Shown one piece after another: positions 43,875-53,124 of a stretch of 64,000 nucleotides of DNA; within the stretch, counting starts at the first letter, position 1, and each line of letters begins with the position of its first letter. Where the stretch lies: NCBI RefSeq assembly GCF_000406165.1, contig NZ_CM001977.1, positions 1,906,814-1,970,813 on the forward strand, written 5' to 3'. Position numbers and translations under genes: made by a program. Under the pieces are notes generated by a model. It did not search any database and had not been told where the DNA came from. It saw only the letters and a list, made by a program, of their open reading frames with translations. This stretch comes from Dickeya zeae NCPPB 2538 (GTDB lineage: Bacteria; Pseudomonadota; Gammaproteobacteria; Enterobacterales; Enterobacteriaceae).

Positions 43875-44410
43875 AGGTCGTCATCCTCCCGGCTGTCGAA
43901 TTGCAGGCGTACCGGTGCGCGTAACGTGCTTGCCAGCGAACGGCGGCACGCGTCACGTTGGTTTTTCAACCGTTCATAAGTGGTTTTGCCAAACCGCAGC
44001 GACACATCCCAGCCGTGAGCGGGGAGCGCTACCATGCGAACGTCTACGCTGCCCAGTTGTGGCAACTGCACGCTGAACGACAGCGGCTCGCCACGGTGTA
44101 ACGACGGCATGTCGGCCAGCGAAGATTCCAAGGCTGACCAGCCTGTAGGCATGACCGGTATCGTTTGCACCGGGGTATCCTGGAAGGACGTCGGCGTAAG
44201 CGCTGGGTAGAGCGCCAGCGATGGGCCAAACGGCAGCCAACGGATATCGGGCAGCGCGTCGTCAGGTTCGGACAGGCGGCCGAACGGTTCCCAAAAAGCA
44301 TCATCGTCAGCACCGTAGCCATAACCGGGCAGATCCGGTTGCGGCTGGTGCGATAGCGGTGGTGGGCCAGACGGCGAAACCTCGGGTGGAGTAGCGCGGG
44401 AAGGGGTCAT
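43871..44410 (-). CDS. hrpP: T3SS protein HrpP (needle/pilus-length or substrate-switch family)
   Basis: A 179-residue protein, proline-rich at the N-terminus (MTPSRATPPEVSPSGPPPL). The C-terminal region contains VQLPQLGSVDVRMVALPAHGWDVSLRFG, like the T3S4 domain of YscP/FliK-type proteins. The start is set at 44410 because AGGAGG lies just upstream and its ATG overlaps the stop of hrpO (ATGA). A further in-frame 85-codon extension would cross hrpO. It probably works with HrcU in switching export. The N-terminus is weakly conserved among species. Confidence 0.85.
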   Translation of the reverse strand: MTPSRATPPEVSPSGPPPLSHQPQPDLPGYGYGADDDAFWEPFGRLSEPDDALPDIRWLPFGPSLALYPALTPTSFQDTPVQTIPVMPTGWSALESSLADMPSLHRGEPLSFSVQLPQLGSVDVRMVALPAHGWDVSLRFGKTTYERLKNQRDACRRSLASTLRAPVRLQFDSREDDDL

Positions 44411-44868
44411 ATCGCCTCCTGATAGGTGGTTAACAGAAATTCGAGTTTCTCGACGGCTTTCTGGCACAGGCGTGCGGTTTCTCTGGCCTGCCCGACCTGT
44501 TGCTGTTGGTTCAGGTACTGTTGCTGCCAGTCGGTACACAGCAGCACCTGGGCCTGAATCTGGCGGATATGTTGCTGTTCCTGCTCCAGCTGGTTTTTCA
44601 GGGTTTCCAGTGTTTGGGTTTTGCCCAGCGCGTCGCGCAGAAAGGTGTCGCGCTGTTGCTGCCATTCGGCCTGCAACTGCGCCAGTTGTGCTTGTTGGGT
44701 GCGCAACGCGTCCTCGGTTTGCCTGAGCGCTAACTCGGCCTGACGCAACTGGCGTTCGGCACGGCTAAGGCGCTGGCGGCGGATCGGCAATAACGGCGTC
44801 AGTACCGCGTGCAACTCCTGCACACGGCTGTCTGGCTGTTCTTCTTCCATTACGCTGACGGATGTCAT
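44407..44868 (-). CDS. hrpO: T3SS protein HrpO (FliJ/YscO-like)
   Basis: A 153-residue, almost wholly helical and coiled-coil protein rich in Q, E, L and R, starting MTSVSVMEEEQPDS. The start at 44868 follows the hrcN stop closely, with GAGG about 9 nt upstream. FliJ/YscO-type proteins sit in the centre of the ATPase ring as a stalk and help couple it to the export gate. The position directly after hrcN supports this. Confidence 0.88.
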   Translation of the reverse strand: MTSVSVMEEEQPDSRVQELHAVLTPLLPIRRQRLSRAERQLRQAELALRQTEDALRTQQAQLAQLQAEWQQQRDTFLRDALGKTQTLETLKNQLEQEQQHIRQIQAQVLLCTDWQQQYLNQQQQVGQARETARLCQKAVEKLEFLLTTYQEAI

Positions 44869-44872
44869 GGTG

Positions 44873-46255
44873 TCAGACCTCGGCATACTGACTCACCCCG
44901 GCGAGTTGCCTCTGGATGTCGTCAAAAGATTGTGGTTCACGCATCGCCTGTTGCAGAAAGCGGTTGATGTCGTCGTTGGCGTTGACGGCGGCGTCGGTGA
45001 GCGCATCGTGCCCCGGCTGGTATTCACCGAGACGAATCAGCATTTCTACCTGTTTGTACGCCGCCATCAACCGACGTACTGCGTTGGCATTGCAGGTATG
45101 TTCCGGTTCGACGACATTGCTCATGGTGCGGCTCAGGCTCATCAGAACGTCGATAGCCGGGTAGTGGTTGCGTTCAGCCAGACGTCGCGACAGCACGATG
45201 TGACCATCAATCAGCGAACGGACTTCGTCGGCGACCGGGTCGTTCATGGAGTCCTGTTCGATCAGCACCGAGTAAAGCGCGGTGATCGCCCCCTGACGGG
45301 TTTGCCCGGCACGCTCGACCAACCGGGGCAGCAGGGTATAGACCGAAGGCGGTAACCCGCCGCGCCCCTGCGGTTCGCCGAGCGCCAGGCCGATTTCACG
45401 CTGGGCGCGGGCAAAACGGGTTAACGAGTCGATAATCAACAGCACCTGTTTACCTGCGGCACGAAAGGCTTCGGCGATGGCGGTCGCGGTAAACGCCGCG
45501 CGAGCGCGCTCCATGCTGCTGCGATCGGAGGTAGAGCAGACCAGCACGGTGCGACTTCGTAACTGCGCATCCAGCTCATGGTCGAGAAACTCGCGCAGTT
45601 CGCGGCCACGCTCGCCGATTAAACCGAATACGATGGCGTCACAGGGCGTATTACGCGCCAGCTCTGCCAGCAAGGTGGTTTTGCCGCAGCCTGCTCCGGC
45701 GAATATCCCCACACGTTGGCCGCAGCCGATAGTCAGCAGAGCGTCGATGGCGCGCAGGCCGGTCGGGAGTGGCGAGGCAATACGTGGGCGTTCGGTCGGC
45801 GGTGGGGCATCGCCGATCACCGGTATCGGCGGGCTTTCGCTAAGCGAGCCAGGCTCTACGAATGCGCTGTGGCTGCCGTGTTCCAGCGGCCTGCCGAAGC
45901 CGTCGAGCACGCTGCCCAACAAGGCTTCGGAAACCTGTACGCAATGCGGCTGGTACAACGGTGTGACGACAGCGCCCTGAGCGATACCGTCCAGCGCCCC
46001 CAGTGCCGACAGAAAGGTATTTTTCGGGCTGAAGCCGACAATTTCCGCCAGCACCTGCGAGTGGTCGTGACGTTCGATCAGGCACAGATCACCGATGCGG
46101 GCGTTAGGCAGGCTGGATTCCAGCAAAATGCCGCTGATGCCGATGATTTGCCCCTGCCGCGTCACCGGCGAATAGGCCGCCAGCTGGCGTTGCTGCTGTT
46201 GCAGCCAGTGGGTGAGCGCGGGGTAACGGCTATCGATGGTGTCCTGCGTCGTCAT
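44873..46255 (-). CDS. hrcN: T3SS ATPase HrcN
   Basis: A 460-residue FliI/YscN-type ATPase. Walker A GAGCGKTT (187-194), Walker B in LLIIDSLTRFA, and FGLIGERGRELREF and LGEPQGRGGLPPSVYTLLPRL are all present. It drives unfolding and export of chaperone-bound substrates at the base of the secretion apparatus. The ATG overlaps the last base of the hrpQ stop region, and hrpO follows. No changes at catalytic residues were seen. Confidence 0.97.
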   Translation of the reverse strand: MTTQDTIDSRYPALTHWLQQQQRQLAAYSPVTRQGQIIGISGILLESSLPNARIGDLCLIERHDHSQVLAEIVGFSPKNTFLSALGALDGIAQGAVVTPLYQPHCVQVSEALLGSVLDGFGRPLEHGSHSAFVEPGSLSESPPIPVIGDAPPPTERPRIASPLPTGLRAIDALLTIGCGQRVGIFAGAGCGKTTLLAELARNTPCDAIVFGLIGERGRELREFLDHELDAQLRSRTVLVCSTSDRSSMERARAAFTATAIAEAFRAAGKQVLLIIDSLTRFARAQREIGLALGEPQGRGGLPPSVYTLLPRLVERAGQTRQGAITALYSVLIEQDSMNDPVADEVRSLIDGHIVLSRRLAERNHYPAIDVLMSLSRTMSNVVEPEHTCNANAVRRLMAAYKQVEMLIRLGEYQPGHDALTDAAVNANDDINRFLQQAMREPQSFDDIQRQLAGVSQYAEV

Positions 46256-47226
46256 TACCAGTTCACCTTGATCTGCTGCTTGCCGCGAAATTCGATCTGG
46301 CTGTCGTTGATGCTGACCAGCCGCAGGTTATCCACCTCGTCGCCGACGAACAGGCGTCGACCATCGGCGGTGACGATGTTGGCTTTCGGACCACTGGTGA
46401 CTTGCACAATCTGGAACGGTAGCCCGTCGGTTTTCTCCGTCGTGCGGTTTTCAATCTGTAAGGCGGTGACGTAGCGTTGGTGGAATTGCGCCAGCATTCG
46501 TGCCAACCGGGTGTGTTGCGCGGGTAGGAGCGCCCCGCTCAGCACGATGCGGCTGTTGTCCTGACTGAGGGTGACCAGTCGTTCCAGTTCGCGGTCGGTG
46601 AGCATGGTTTGCAGCGTACTGTTTAACTGTGGCAGCGTGCCGACGGGCAAACGGTTATCCTGCGGTGATGGCGCAGGCGGCATCGCAGCCGTTTCCTGTA
46701 GCATCCAACTGCCGACGATCATAAACAGTAATACGCCCAGTAGCAGGTAACTGAATTTCGCCCACAGCGGCAGACGGCGTTTTTCCCGGCATGCGGTGGC
46801 TGCTTCCGGCAGAGAAGGCTGGTGTGTATTCACGACGATGTCGGTATCCACCGCAGGCATGTCAGCGTCGATGTCAGCACGGTCGTGGCGCGATGCGTCT
46901 TGTGACGGTGTGGCTGAGGTGTCGTCCTGCCACGGGGTGTCGGCGCTGACCACGCATAGCCAGATAGCCCCGACGGCGAACGGCGTGCCGGGCGGCAGTA
47001 TCAGCGACTGTTCCACGTTGTGGCCTTCGCTATTGCTGACTGGGCCATCCAGTACGCAGACCTGCCAGCCGTCGGATGAGGCTTCCAGCAGGCAGTGCTG
47101 CTCGCGGATACCGGGATCGTAGAGCACCATGTCGGCTTCATCGGCCGAGCCTATACGCCATGAGGTTCCGCTCAGCGGCAGCGCGGCCCCACGGTGCAAT
47201 CCGGTCAGAACTCGTAGTTCAAACAT
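46255..47226 (-). CDS. hrpQ: T3SS inner-membrane ring protein HrpQ (YscD family)
   Basis: A 323-residue bitopic membrane protein starting MFELRVLTGLHRGAALPLSG, the cytoplasmic FHA-like domain (1-100). A membrane helix near residues 153-172 (LWAKFSYLLLGVLLFMIVG) follows, and the C-terminal periplasmic part is a ring-building domain. It makes the outer ring of the inner-membrane basal body together with HrcJ. It lies 10 bp after hrcV and overlaps hrcN by one base. Confidence 0.92.
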   Translation of the reverse strand: MFELRVLTGLHRGAALPLSGTSWRIGSADEADMVLYDPGIREQHCLLEASSDGWQVCVLDGPVSNSEGHNVEQSLILPPGTPFAVGAIWLCVVSADTPWQDDTSATPSQDASRHDRADIDADMPAVDTDIVVNTHQPSLPEAATACREKRRLPLWAKFSYLLLGVLLFMIVGSWMLQETAAMPPAPSPQDNRLPVGTLPQLNSTLQTMLTDRELERLVTLSQDNSRIVLSGALLPAQHTRLARMLAQFHQRYVTALQIENRTTEKTDGLPFQIVQVTSGPKANIVTADGRRLFVGDEVDNLRLVSINDSQIEFRGKQQIKVNW

Positions 47227-47236
47227 ATTGCGTTTC

Positions 47237-49339
47237 CTATGCGTTAAAAGGGTCAGTTCTGTCCAGCAGGTCGATACGACCGGCGACGTTAATGGACAGG
47301 TGCGATTCCAGTTCGGTGAATGACAGCACGGGGACGTGATGAAACTCGTCCTGTAACAGAATGCGCAGTGGACTGCGCAGGTCCTGCGCGACCAGGATCA
47401 GCGTTGATGGCGGCAGCATCGGTGGGAATGCACGTCGCAACTGGCCGAGCAGGGTGGCGGCGTATTCCTGGTTGAGAGCAAAGAAGGTGTCGTTTTGCGT
47501 CTGGCGCAACGCATCACGCAGCAGCTCTTCGGTTTCTGGTGTCAGCAGCCAAACGGTAAGGCTGTCGTCCTGACTGTACTGATGGCAAATCTGAGCTTTC
47601 AGTTCCAGACGCACATAGTCGGTCAGGGCGTTGATGTCGCGCTCATGCTGGCCGATATCGATCAGCGCTTCGGCAATCGGCCGCACTGAGCGCAGTGGCA
47701 CCCGTTCTGACGCCAGCCGTTGCAGCACACTGGCAAAACGCGATAGCGGCATGATGCGTTGCAGCTCCTGCGCCAGTTCCGGTTGTTCGCTCTCCAGCCA
47801 GGCGAGGATCGATTTGGTTTCCTGTAGCCCGATAAACTGTGCGCCGCTGCGATGCATCGCATTCTCCATACGCATCAGGATCAGCGTTTCCGCGCTCCAG
47901 GGACACAGTTGCGGCTGTTGCAGCATCGGGTGTTCTGGTGTCATCCACAGCAGGTGCTGTTCATCGCGGGCAGCAAGGCCAGGTATCATGCCGTCGTCCG
48001 GTGCGTCTTGCGGCAGCTGTTCGCGTGAAACGGCCAGCAACGGCACGCCGAAGCTGGCCCGCAACTGCGGAATTTCATAGACACAGAAGCGGAACTCATC
48101 TTCCGGTATGGCAGGGGTAAATTCGATATCAAACGAGGGCAAGGTAAAACCAAAGTGGTACACCAGCTGGTTGCGCAGGCGTCGGATGTTTTGCACCAGA
48201 ACGGCCGTCGCCGCGGCGCTTTGCCATACCGTGTGAAACTGCAACAGGTAGGCACGGGTGGGGTTGAAACGCCGCAGGTCCTGATACCCGTTCTGGTCGG
48301 CAGGCAGGCTGTTGTTTGCCAGTAACGCATCCTGCAGGCCGTTTTGCTTGGCACGCCAGAGCTGGAATAACCCGCTGGTGAGCGAAACCAGACTGATCAT
48401 CAGAAAAACCAGTGTTGGCATCCCCGGCAGCAGAGCGAAACCCAGCATGCCGACTGAGGAGATAATCCAGGCTTTGGGTTGGCTGGTTAGCTGTTCGGCA
48501 ATTTCCCGGCCAATATTGTTGTCCGTTTGCTGGCCGTCGGCTGACACACGGGTGATGATCATCCCGGCGGTCAGGGAAATCAGCAACGCCGGGATCTGGG
48601 CAATCAACCCGTCGCCGATGGTCAACACCGAGTAGATATGCATGGCGTCACCGGCGGCCATGCCGTTTTGCAGTACGCCGATGGCGAAGCCACCAATCAT
48701 GTTAATAAACACGATCACCAGACTGGCGATGGCATCCCCTTTCACAAACTTCATCGCGCCGTCCATCGCGCCGAACAGTTGGCTCTCTTTGGCGAGGTTT
48801 TCCCGGCGCTGACGAGCCTGTTGGGAATCAATCAGCCCGGCACGCAGGTCACTGTCGATGGACATTTGTTTACCGGGCATGGCATCCAGCGTAAAACGCG
48901 CGGCGACTTCCGCCACCCGCTCCGACCCTTTGGTAATGACCAGAAAGTTCACCACCGTCAGGATCAGGAAGATCACCAGACCGACCGCCAGGTTGCCGCC
49001 AACCACAAAGTTGCCGAAAGCCTCCACCACGTGACCGGCATCCTGTTGCAGCAGGATCTGCCGGGTGGTGGAGATAGACAGCGCCAGCCGAAACATGGTG
49101 GTCAGCAGCAGTACCGCCGGGAAGGTGGAAAACGCCAACGGTTTGGGCAGGTACATCGCCAGCACAATCAGCAGTGATGAAATACAGATGTTGAGCGCAA
49201 TCAGCACGTCGATAAGATCGGTCGGCAGCGGGATGATCATCATGAACACTATTGCCATGACGATCACAGCACCCACTACCTCGGAGCGCTGCATCGCGCT
49301 CATGGCAAAACGGTTAAGCCATACGATCAACACAGCCAT
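47237..49339 (-). CDS. hrcV: T3SS export gate protein HrcV
   Basis: A 700-residue FlhA/YscV-family protein, with seven to eight N-terminal helices to about residue 320 and a large cytoplasmic C-terminal domain. Family signatures are the FHIPEP-region equivalent LTTMFRLALSISTTRQILL, FLVITKGSERVAEVAARFTLDAMPGKQMSID and AMDGAMKFVKGDAIASLVI. It forms the nonameric export gate ring. It is 3 bp downstream of hrpJ. Confidence 0.97.
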   Translation of the reverse strand: MAVLIVWLNRFAMSAMQRSEVVGAVIVMAIVFMMIIPLPTDLIDVLIALNICISSLLIVLAMYLPKPLAFSTFPAVLLLTTMFRLALSISTTRQILLQQDAGHVVEAFGNFVVGGNLAVGLVIFLILTVVNFLVITKGSERVAEVAARFTLDAMPGKQMSIDSDLRAGLIDSQQARQRRENLAKESQLFGAMDGAMKFVKGDAIASLVIVFINMIGGFAIGVLQNGMAAGDAMHIYSVLTIGDGLIAQIPALLISLTAGMIITRVSADGQQTDNNIGREIAEQLTSQPKAWIISSVGMLGFALLPGMPTLVFLMISLVSLTSGLFQLWRAKQNGLQDALLANNSLPADQNGYQDLRRFNPTRAYLLQFHTVWQSAAATAVLVQNIRRLRNQLVYHFGFTLPSFDIEFTPAIPEDEFRFCVYEIPQLRASFGVPLLAVSREQLPQDAPDDGMIPGLAARDEQHLLWMTPEHPMLQQPQLCPWSAETLILMRMENAMHRSGAQFIGLQETKSILAWLESEQPELAQELQRIMPLSRFASVLQRLASERVPLRSVRPIAEALIDIGQHERDINALTDYVRLELKAQICHQYSQDDSLTVWLLTPETEELLRDALRQTQNDTFFALNQEYAATLLGQLRRAFPPMLPPSTLILVAQDLRSPLRILLQDEFHHVPVLSFTELESHLSINVAGRIDLLDRTDPFNA

Positions 49340-49342
49340 CGG

Positions 49343-50497
49343 TTACCCCTTAGCCTGGGTTCGGTCGTTCTGCTGTTGTTTTTCGTACTGGGCGATATCG
49401 CCAATCAGACCACGAATCAGTTGCAGGGCGGTGAGCCGGTTTTTGGCATCGCGCCACAGCGGGTGCGGCAGGTCATTAACCAGCGGCAGTAACCCGTTGA
49501 AAAACAGTAACTGGCGTTGCATGTCCTGCCCGGCGACTTCACGGCCCAGATTGTGCAGATCGCGGGCATACGCCCCGTTGGCGCTCAGGCCAATCAACCG
49601 CCGCGTCAGGTCTACCGCGCCCAGTGTGCATTCCGGCATCCGCGACGCCAGCCTGGCCAGCAGTGACTGACTGGCCGACAGCGTATGGCTGAGTTGGCGT
49701 GAGTCGTTCAGGTTGCTGAGCATCCGGCTTAGCACCGTTTTTGAGATGGATGGCGCCAGCGAGGCGATATCCGCCGCCAGCGCGCGCTGGAGGGTGCGTA
49801 ATCCGGCCGCGAAATGCTGAGCGTCAAAACGTTCCAGCAGAGCATCCAACAGGGCGGCGGGAGACTGTTGGTGGACAATGCGCTGGTAGTAAAGCTCACG
49901 CAGCGCTTGCTTCTGGTTTGGATCGGTACTGAACAGGGAGATAGCGGCGGCGGTATTCAGACCGGCCCGCACTTCCGGCCCTTTCTCTTGTTGCAACTGC
50001 GTCAGGCTCTGGCTGGCTGCCTGTGTGAGCGCAGCGTCCTGCTGCTGTTGTGCCTGACTTAACACATGGCGCAGCACGATATCGCTGCGTGCCGCATCAC
50101 CGCCTGCCGCGTGCAGAATAGCATCGACCGATGGCGGCGATGACTGGCCCAACAGCACCTGCATCTGACGAATTTGCTGGTCAAGCGTCGGGTGTTTCGG
50201 GTTTTCCAGTAACTGAAACAGTTCCGTCAGTTTTTCGATACGTTCGATATTGGCCAGCATGCGGCTTTGCGGCTGGCTGATTTGCCGACGGCTAAGCGCC
50301 TTACTTTTGCGTTCAACCTGCTCGCCAAAGCTGGCTGTCACTTCTTCCATTGCATCGTTCAGCGCTTTGTCGTGCGACGGGCGGGCTTCGCTGGCTTTGG
50401 CCGGTGAGCCGACCGGCTCCTGGTCATCGATGTCGTTGTCGTTGATGGATGTGCTGCTGGTCGTGAGCACAGAAGAAACGTTGTTGAGTGAAATCAT
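49343..50497 (-). CDS. hrpJ: T3SS gatekeeper HrpJ (YopN/SepL family)
   Basis: A 384-residue soluble protein, first gene of the 11-gene operon, starting MISLNNVSSVLTTSSTS, with a low-complexity, Ser/Thr-rich N-terminus typical of secreted gatekeepers. The rest is helical: RRQISQPQSRMLANIERIEKL and ELYYQRIVHQQSPAALLDALLERF match the HrpJ-like domain. It should order the export of pilus, harpin and effector proteins. A good hrp box is 46 bp upstream, showing HrpL control. Confidence 0.92.
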   Translation of the reverse strand: MISLNNVSSVLTTSSTSINDNDIDDQEPVGSPAKASEARPSHDKALNDAMEEVTASFGEQVERKSKALSRRQISQPQSRMLANIERIEKLTELFQLLENPKHPTLDQQIRQMQVLLGQSSPPSVDAILHAAGGDAARSDIVLRHVLSQAQQQQDAALTQAASQSLTQLQQEKGPEVRAGLNTAAAISLFSTDPNQKQALRELYYQRIVHQQSPAALLDALLERFDAQHFAAGLRTLQRALAADIASLAPSISKTVLSRMLSNLNDSRQLSHTLSASQSLLARLASRMPECTLGAVDLTRRLIGLSANGAYARDLHNLGREVAGQDMQRQLLFFNGLLPLVNDLPHPLWRDAKNRLTALQLIRGLIGDIAQYEKQQQNDRTQAKG

Positions 50498-50542
50498 GGT
50501 CCTGTCCTGCCTGAAGCGGCCTCAGCGTTAGCGGTGTGCTGT

Positions 50543-50570
50543 TATGTGGCTGGACCTGATGCTGGGTTCC
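50543..50570 (-). promoter_or_regulatory. hrp box of the hrpJ operon
   Basis: On the minus strand GGAACC (complement of 50565-50570), 15 nt, then CCACATA (complement of 50543-50549). This matches the HrpL-dependent promoter consensus GGAACC-N15/16-CCACNNA exactly. It is 46 bp upstream of the hrpJ start. Confidence 0.92.
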
Positions 50571-50759
50571 CGTTAAATGATGCAAGTCAACAACGAAAAG
50601 TAACAATTAGTTATTATTTATATTTGAAATTATTTGATTGATTTGTTCTGCAAGAGCTTGCAATTCGGACCGAATTTCATGGGCAATAACTGGCGTAAAA
50701 CGTCACGCAGAGAAAAAATAAATTATTATATAACAGTTGGTTAAGTGGTTTTCATGGGC

Positions 50760-50775
50760 TGGCACGCGCCTTGCT
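50760..50775 (+). promoter_or_regulatory. Sigma-54 promoter of hrpL
   Basis: TGGCACG-CGCC-TTGCT is a full match to the -24/-12 consensus, 45 bp upstream of the hrpL start codon. Activation by HrpS, encoded 3.4 kb downstream, is expected. The rest of the 323-bp hrpJ-hrpL gap (50498-50820) is A/T-rich, as expected for activator and IHF-type sites. Confidence 0.93.
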
Positions 50776-50820
50776 CTCCCGGATGCGCCAATGAGGGCAC
50801 AACGATGGAGAGTAAATGAA

Positions 50821-51375
50821 ATGGAAACTACTGCACTGAAACAATTGGATGTGTGTCAGGTTCATACCCCTGCCAATACCGTGGACTGGGAGCAGGTTTT
50901 CCGCCTGCATGGCAAGCGACTGCAAAACTTCATTCGTAAGCGTGTATCGAACCGTGAGGATGTGGAAGATTTACAACAGATGACCTATCTGGAAGTGTTG
51001 AAAAACCGTGAGAAATTCGCCGGTGCTTCACGTCCGGAGACCTGGGTTTTCGGCATTGCTTTGAATCTGGTGCGTAATCACTTCAAGCAGGCGCGTTATC
51101 GCACCGTCGATATCAGCGACGAGGTACTGGAGGCCGTGGAGGTGATGTCAACGGATATCGATCCCAGCCGGATTACCGAGTGTGATCACGCGTTGGACCG
51201 GGCTCTGGCCGCCAGTGCGCACTTGCCGGAGGACACACGCAAGATGTTAGTGATGCTGTTGGATGCCGATATCAGCTATCAGGATATTGCCACTCAGCTC
51301 AACATTCCCATTGGTACTGTTCGTTCGCGTCTTTCCCGCGCCAGAGGATATCTGCGCCAGGCCGTTGATGCATAA
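50821..51375 (+). CDS. hrpL: ECF sigma factor HrpL
   Basis: A 184-residue ECF-type sigma factor. The start METTALKQLDVC is taken at 50821 (GGAGAG upstream), 28 codons inside a longer frame that would begin before the sigma-54 -12 element. Region 2 covers FRLHGKRLQNFIRKRVSNREDVEDL and region 4 SYQDIATQLNIPIGTVRSRLSRARGYL. It directs RNA polymerase to hrp boxes, as upstream of hrpJ and hrpA here. Ends near a short hairpin. Confidence 0.96.
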   Translation: METTALKQLDVCQVHTPANTVDWEQVFRLHGKRLQNFIRKRVSNREDVEDLQQMTYLEVLKNREKFAGASRPETWVFGIALNLVRNHFKQARYRTVDISDEVLEAVEVMSTDIDPSRITECDHALDRALAASAHLPEDTRKMLVMLLDADISYQDIATQLNIPIGTVRSRLSRARGYLRQAVDA

Positions 51376-51381
51376 GCCCAG

Positions 51382-51408
51382 CCCCTGCGTGGTACACCCG
51401 CGCAGGGG
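51382..51408 (+). terminator. Hairpin after hrpL
   Basis: CCCCTGCG (51382-51389) with CGCAGGGG (51401-51408), an 8-bp stem and 11-nt loop starting 7 bp after the stop codon. The T-run is poor. A second hairpin, CATCTCCC with GGGAGATG (51437-51459), lies just beyond, in the likely hrpX leader. Confidence 0.45.
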
Positions 51409-51625
51409 ATGACTTATATTGCCATGCTCAGGAGGGCATCTCCCTGGAATCGGGAGATGAAGGAACCTGTCAGTCAGCATCAGGCTGTCGCCGCCACGTA
51501 GTGTGATGGTGCCGCCTAACAGGGTCGCAGGTCTTCTCACCTGAAGGTGGTGCCTGCGGCTTTCCTTTCGCTGCCGACGCCTGTAAGCACGCGTTGGCAG
51601 GCTTAGCGCTAGCAAGGAGATGGCA

Positions 51626-53092
51626 ATGTTATATACCCCGACTTTCCGGCAACCCCAGCAGCCGGACGATGTACCGCCGCTGGAACTGGTGGATTTTGCC
51701 TTTAGCCGTATCAAGGATGCCATTTATATCGTCAACGATAGGGAGCGGTTTTGTTACGTCAATGACGAGGCCTGTCGCATGCTGGGCTACAGTAGCCACG
51801 ATTTTCGTCGCATGCAGATACACAACATCGATCTGAGCTGGAAAAAAGAAGAGGCGAATCGCCACTGGCGCGATCCGCGCTGCTGGAAGCGTGGGCTGAC
51901 GTTTGAAACTCAGCACAAAACCCGCTCGGGGATGATCTTGCCGGTAGAAGTCAGCGTGAATCATTTTCTCCATAAAGGACGACAGTACAGTATGTGTGTA
52001 GTCAGGGATATTCGTGAGCGTAAACAGAACGAGCAACTGGCCTATGCCCGGGAACAGGAATTCCAGGCGCTGGTCGAGAATTCACCGGATCTGATTACGC
52101 GCTTTGATCCAGAGCTTAACTGCCAGTACGCCAACCCGGCTACGCTGGCCCATTTGCGTTTTACCGCCGAGCAGTTACGTGGACGCAGGATGACGGATTT
52201 ACTGCCGAATGCCCGCTGTGCACAGCGGATTTTGCAACTGGTGAAACAGGTGGTAGATACACAAAGCAGCGTTGAGGGCGAACTGGAAGAGGACATGGGA
52301 GTAACGACGACGCGCCATCGGGTTATCCACCACATTCGTTGTGTACCGGAGTTTGACCAGAACGGTCGGCTGACTTCGATTCTGACGGTCGGGCGCGATA
52401 TCACCGCCATACGCTACGCCGAAAAAAAGCTCGAAAACTCTCACATGCAATTACGGTTGCTGGCGCGCCAGAGGGAGATTTCCCGTGAAGAGGAGCGTAA
52501 GCACATCGCCAGAGAAATTCATGATGAACTGGGTCAACACCTGACCTCCATGCGCATGAGCCTGTCGCTGATGCGTATGCAGTTTGCCCGCGATAATCCG
52601 CATATGCTGACACAATTACAGAATTTAATGGCATTGTCTGATAAGACCATCCAGGTAGTGCGGCATGTCGCCACCCGGTTACGGCCCAACGTGCTGGACA
52701 TGGGGTTAACACCGGCACTGGAGTGGCTGCGTGATGATTTTATTCGTCAGTATCGCTGCCCTTGTTTGTTGCATGCTCCAGAGCCGGAAGTGCTGCTCAA
52801 TGATGAGTATGCGACCGCGGCATTTCGGGTGGTACAGGAGTCGCTCACTAATATTGCACGGCACGCACAAGCGACACAGGTGGTGATTTCACTGGAAAAT
52901 CGTGACGGCATGATTGTGTTAAGCGTGCGCGACAACGGTAAAGGATTTGACGCTCAAACCTGTAAACCTAATGCCTTCGGCCTGATGAGTATGAAAGAAC
53001 GTGGCCGGATGCTGGGAGGTGAAGTGACGATAAACAGCCAGCCGGGAGTCGGTACGCTGGTTCGATTGACGTTTCCGCAGGATACCGCGTAA
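51626..53092 (+). CDS. hrpX: Two-component sensor kinase HrpX
   Basis: A 488-residue cytoplasmic histidine kinase without membrane helices. Two PAS domains (about 20-135, VNDRERFCYVNDEACRML, and about 145-270, LITRFDPELNCQYANPA) precede the HisKA_3 phosphoacceptor region EEERKHIAREIHDELGQHL (phospho-His near residue 299) and a C-terminal ATPase domain (AAFRVVQESLTNIARHA, VRDNGKGFD). It senses an intracellular signal and passes phosphate to HrpY, encoded 32 bp downstream. The ATG at 51626 is preferred over one 6 bp upstream, which sits directly on the AAGGAG. Confidence 0.94.
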   Translation: MLYTPTFRQPQQPDDVPPLELVDFAFSRIKDAIYIVNDRERFCYVNDEACRMLGYSSHDFRRMQIHNIDLSWKKEEANRHWRDPRCWKRGLTFETQHKTRSGMILPVEVSVNHFLHKGRQYSMCVVRDIRERKQNEQLAYAREQEFQALVENSPDLITRFDPELNCQYANPATLAHLRFTAEQLRGRRMTDLLPNARCAQRILQLVKQVVDTQSSVEGELEEDMGVTTTRHRVIHHIRCVPEFDQNGRLTSILTVGRDITAIRYAEKKLENSHMQLRLLARQREISREEERKHIAREIHDELGQHLTSMRMSLSLMRMQFARDNPHMLTQLQNLMALSDKTIQVVRHVATRLRPNVLDMGLTPALEWLRDDFIRQYRCPCLLHAPEPEVLLNDEYATAAFRVVQESLTNIARHAQATQVVISLENRDGMIVLSVRDNGKGFDAQTCKPNAFGLMSMKERGRMLGGEVTINSQPGVGTLVRLTFPQDTA

Positions 53093-53124
53093 CACAGATT
53101 TCTCTAAAGGGGACGAAAACGCGA

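Noticed and set aside
51462..51500. GGAACC followed by CCACGTA upstream of hrpX, like a hrp box
   Set aside because: The spacer is 26 nt instead of 15-16, so HrpL could not contact both elements.
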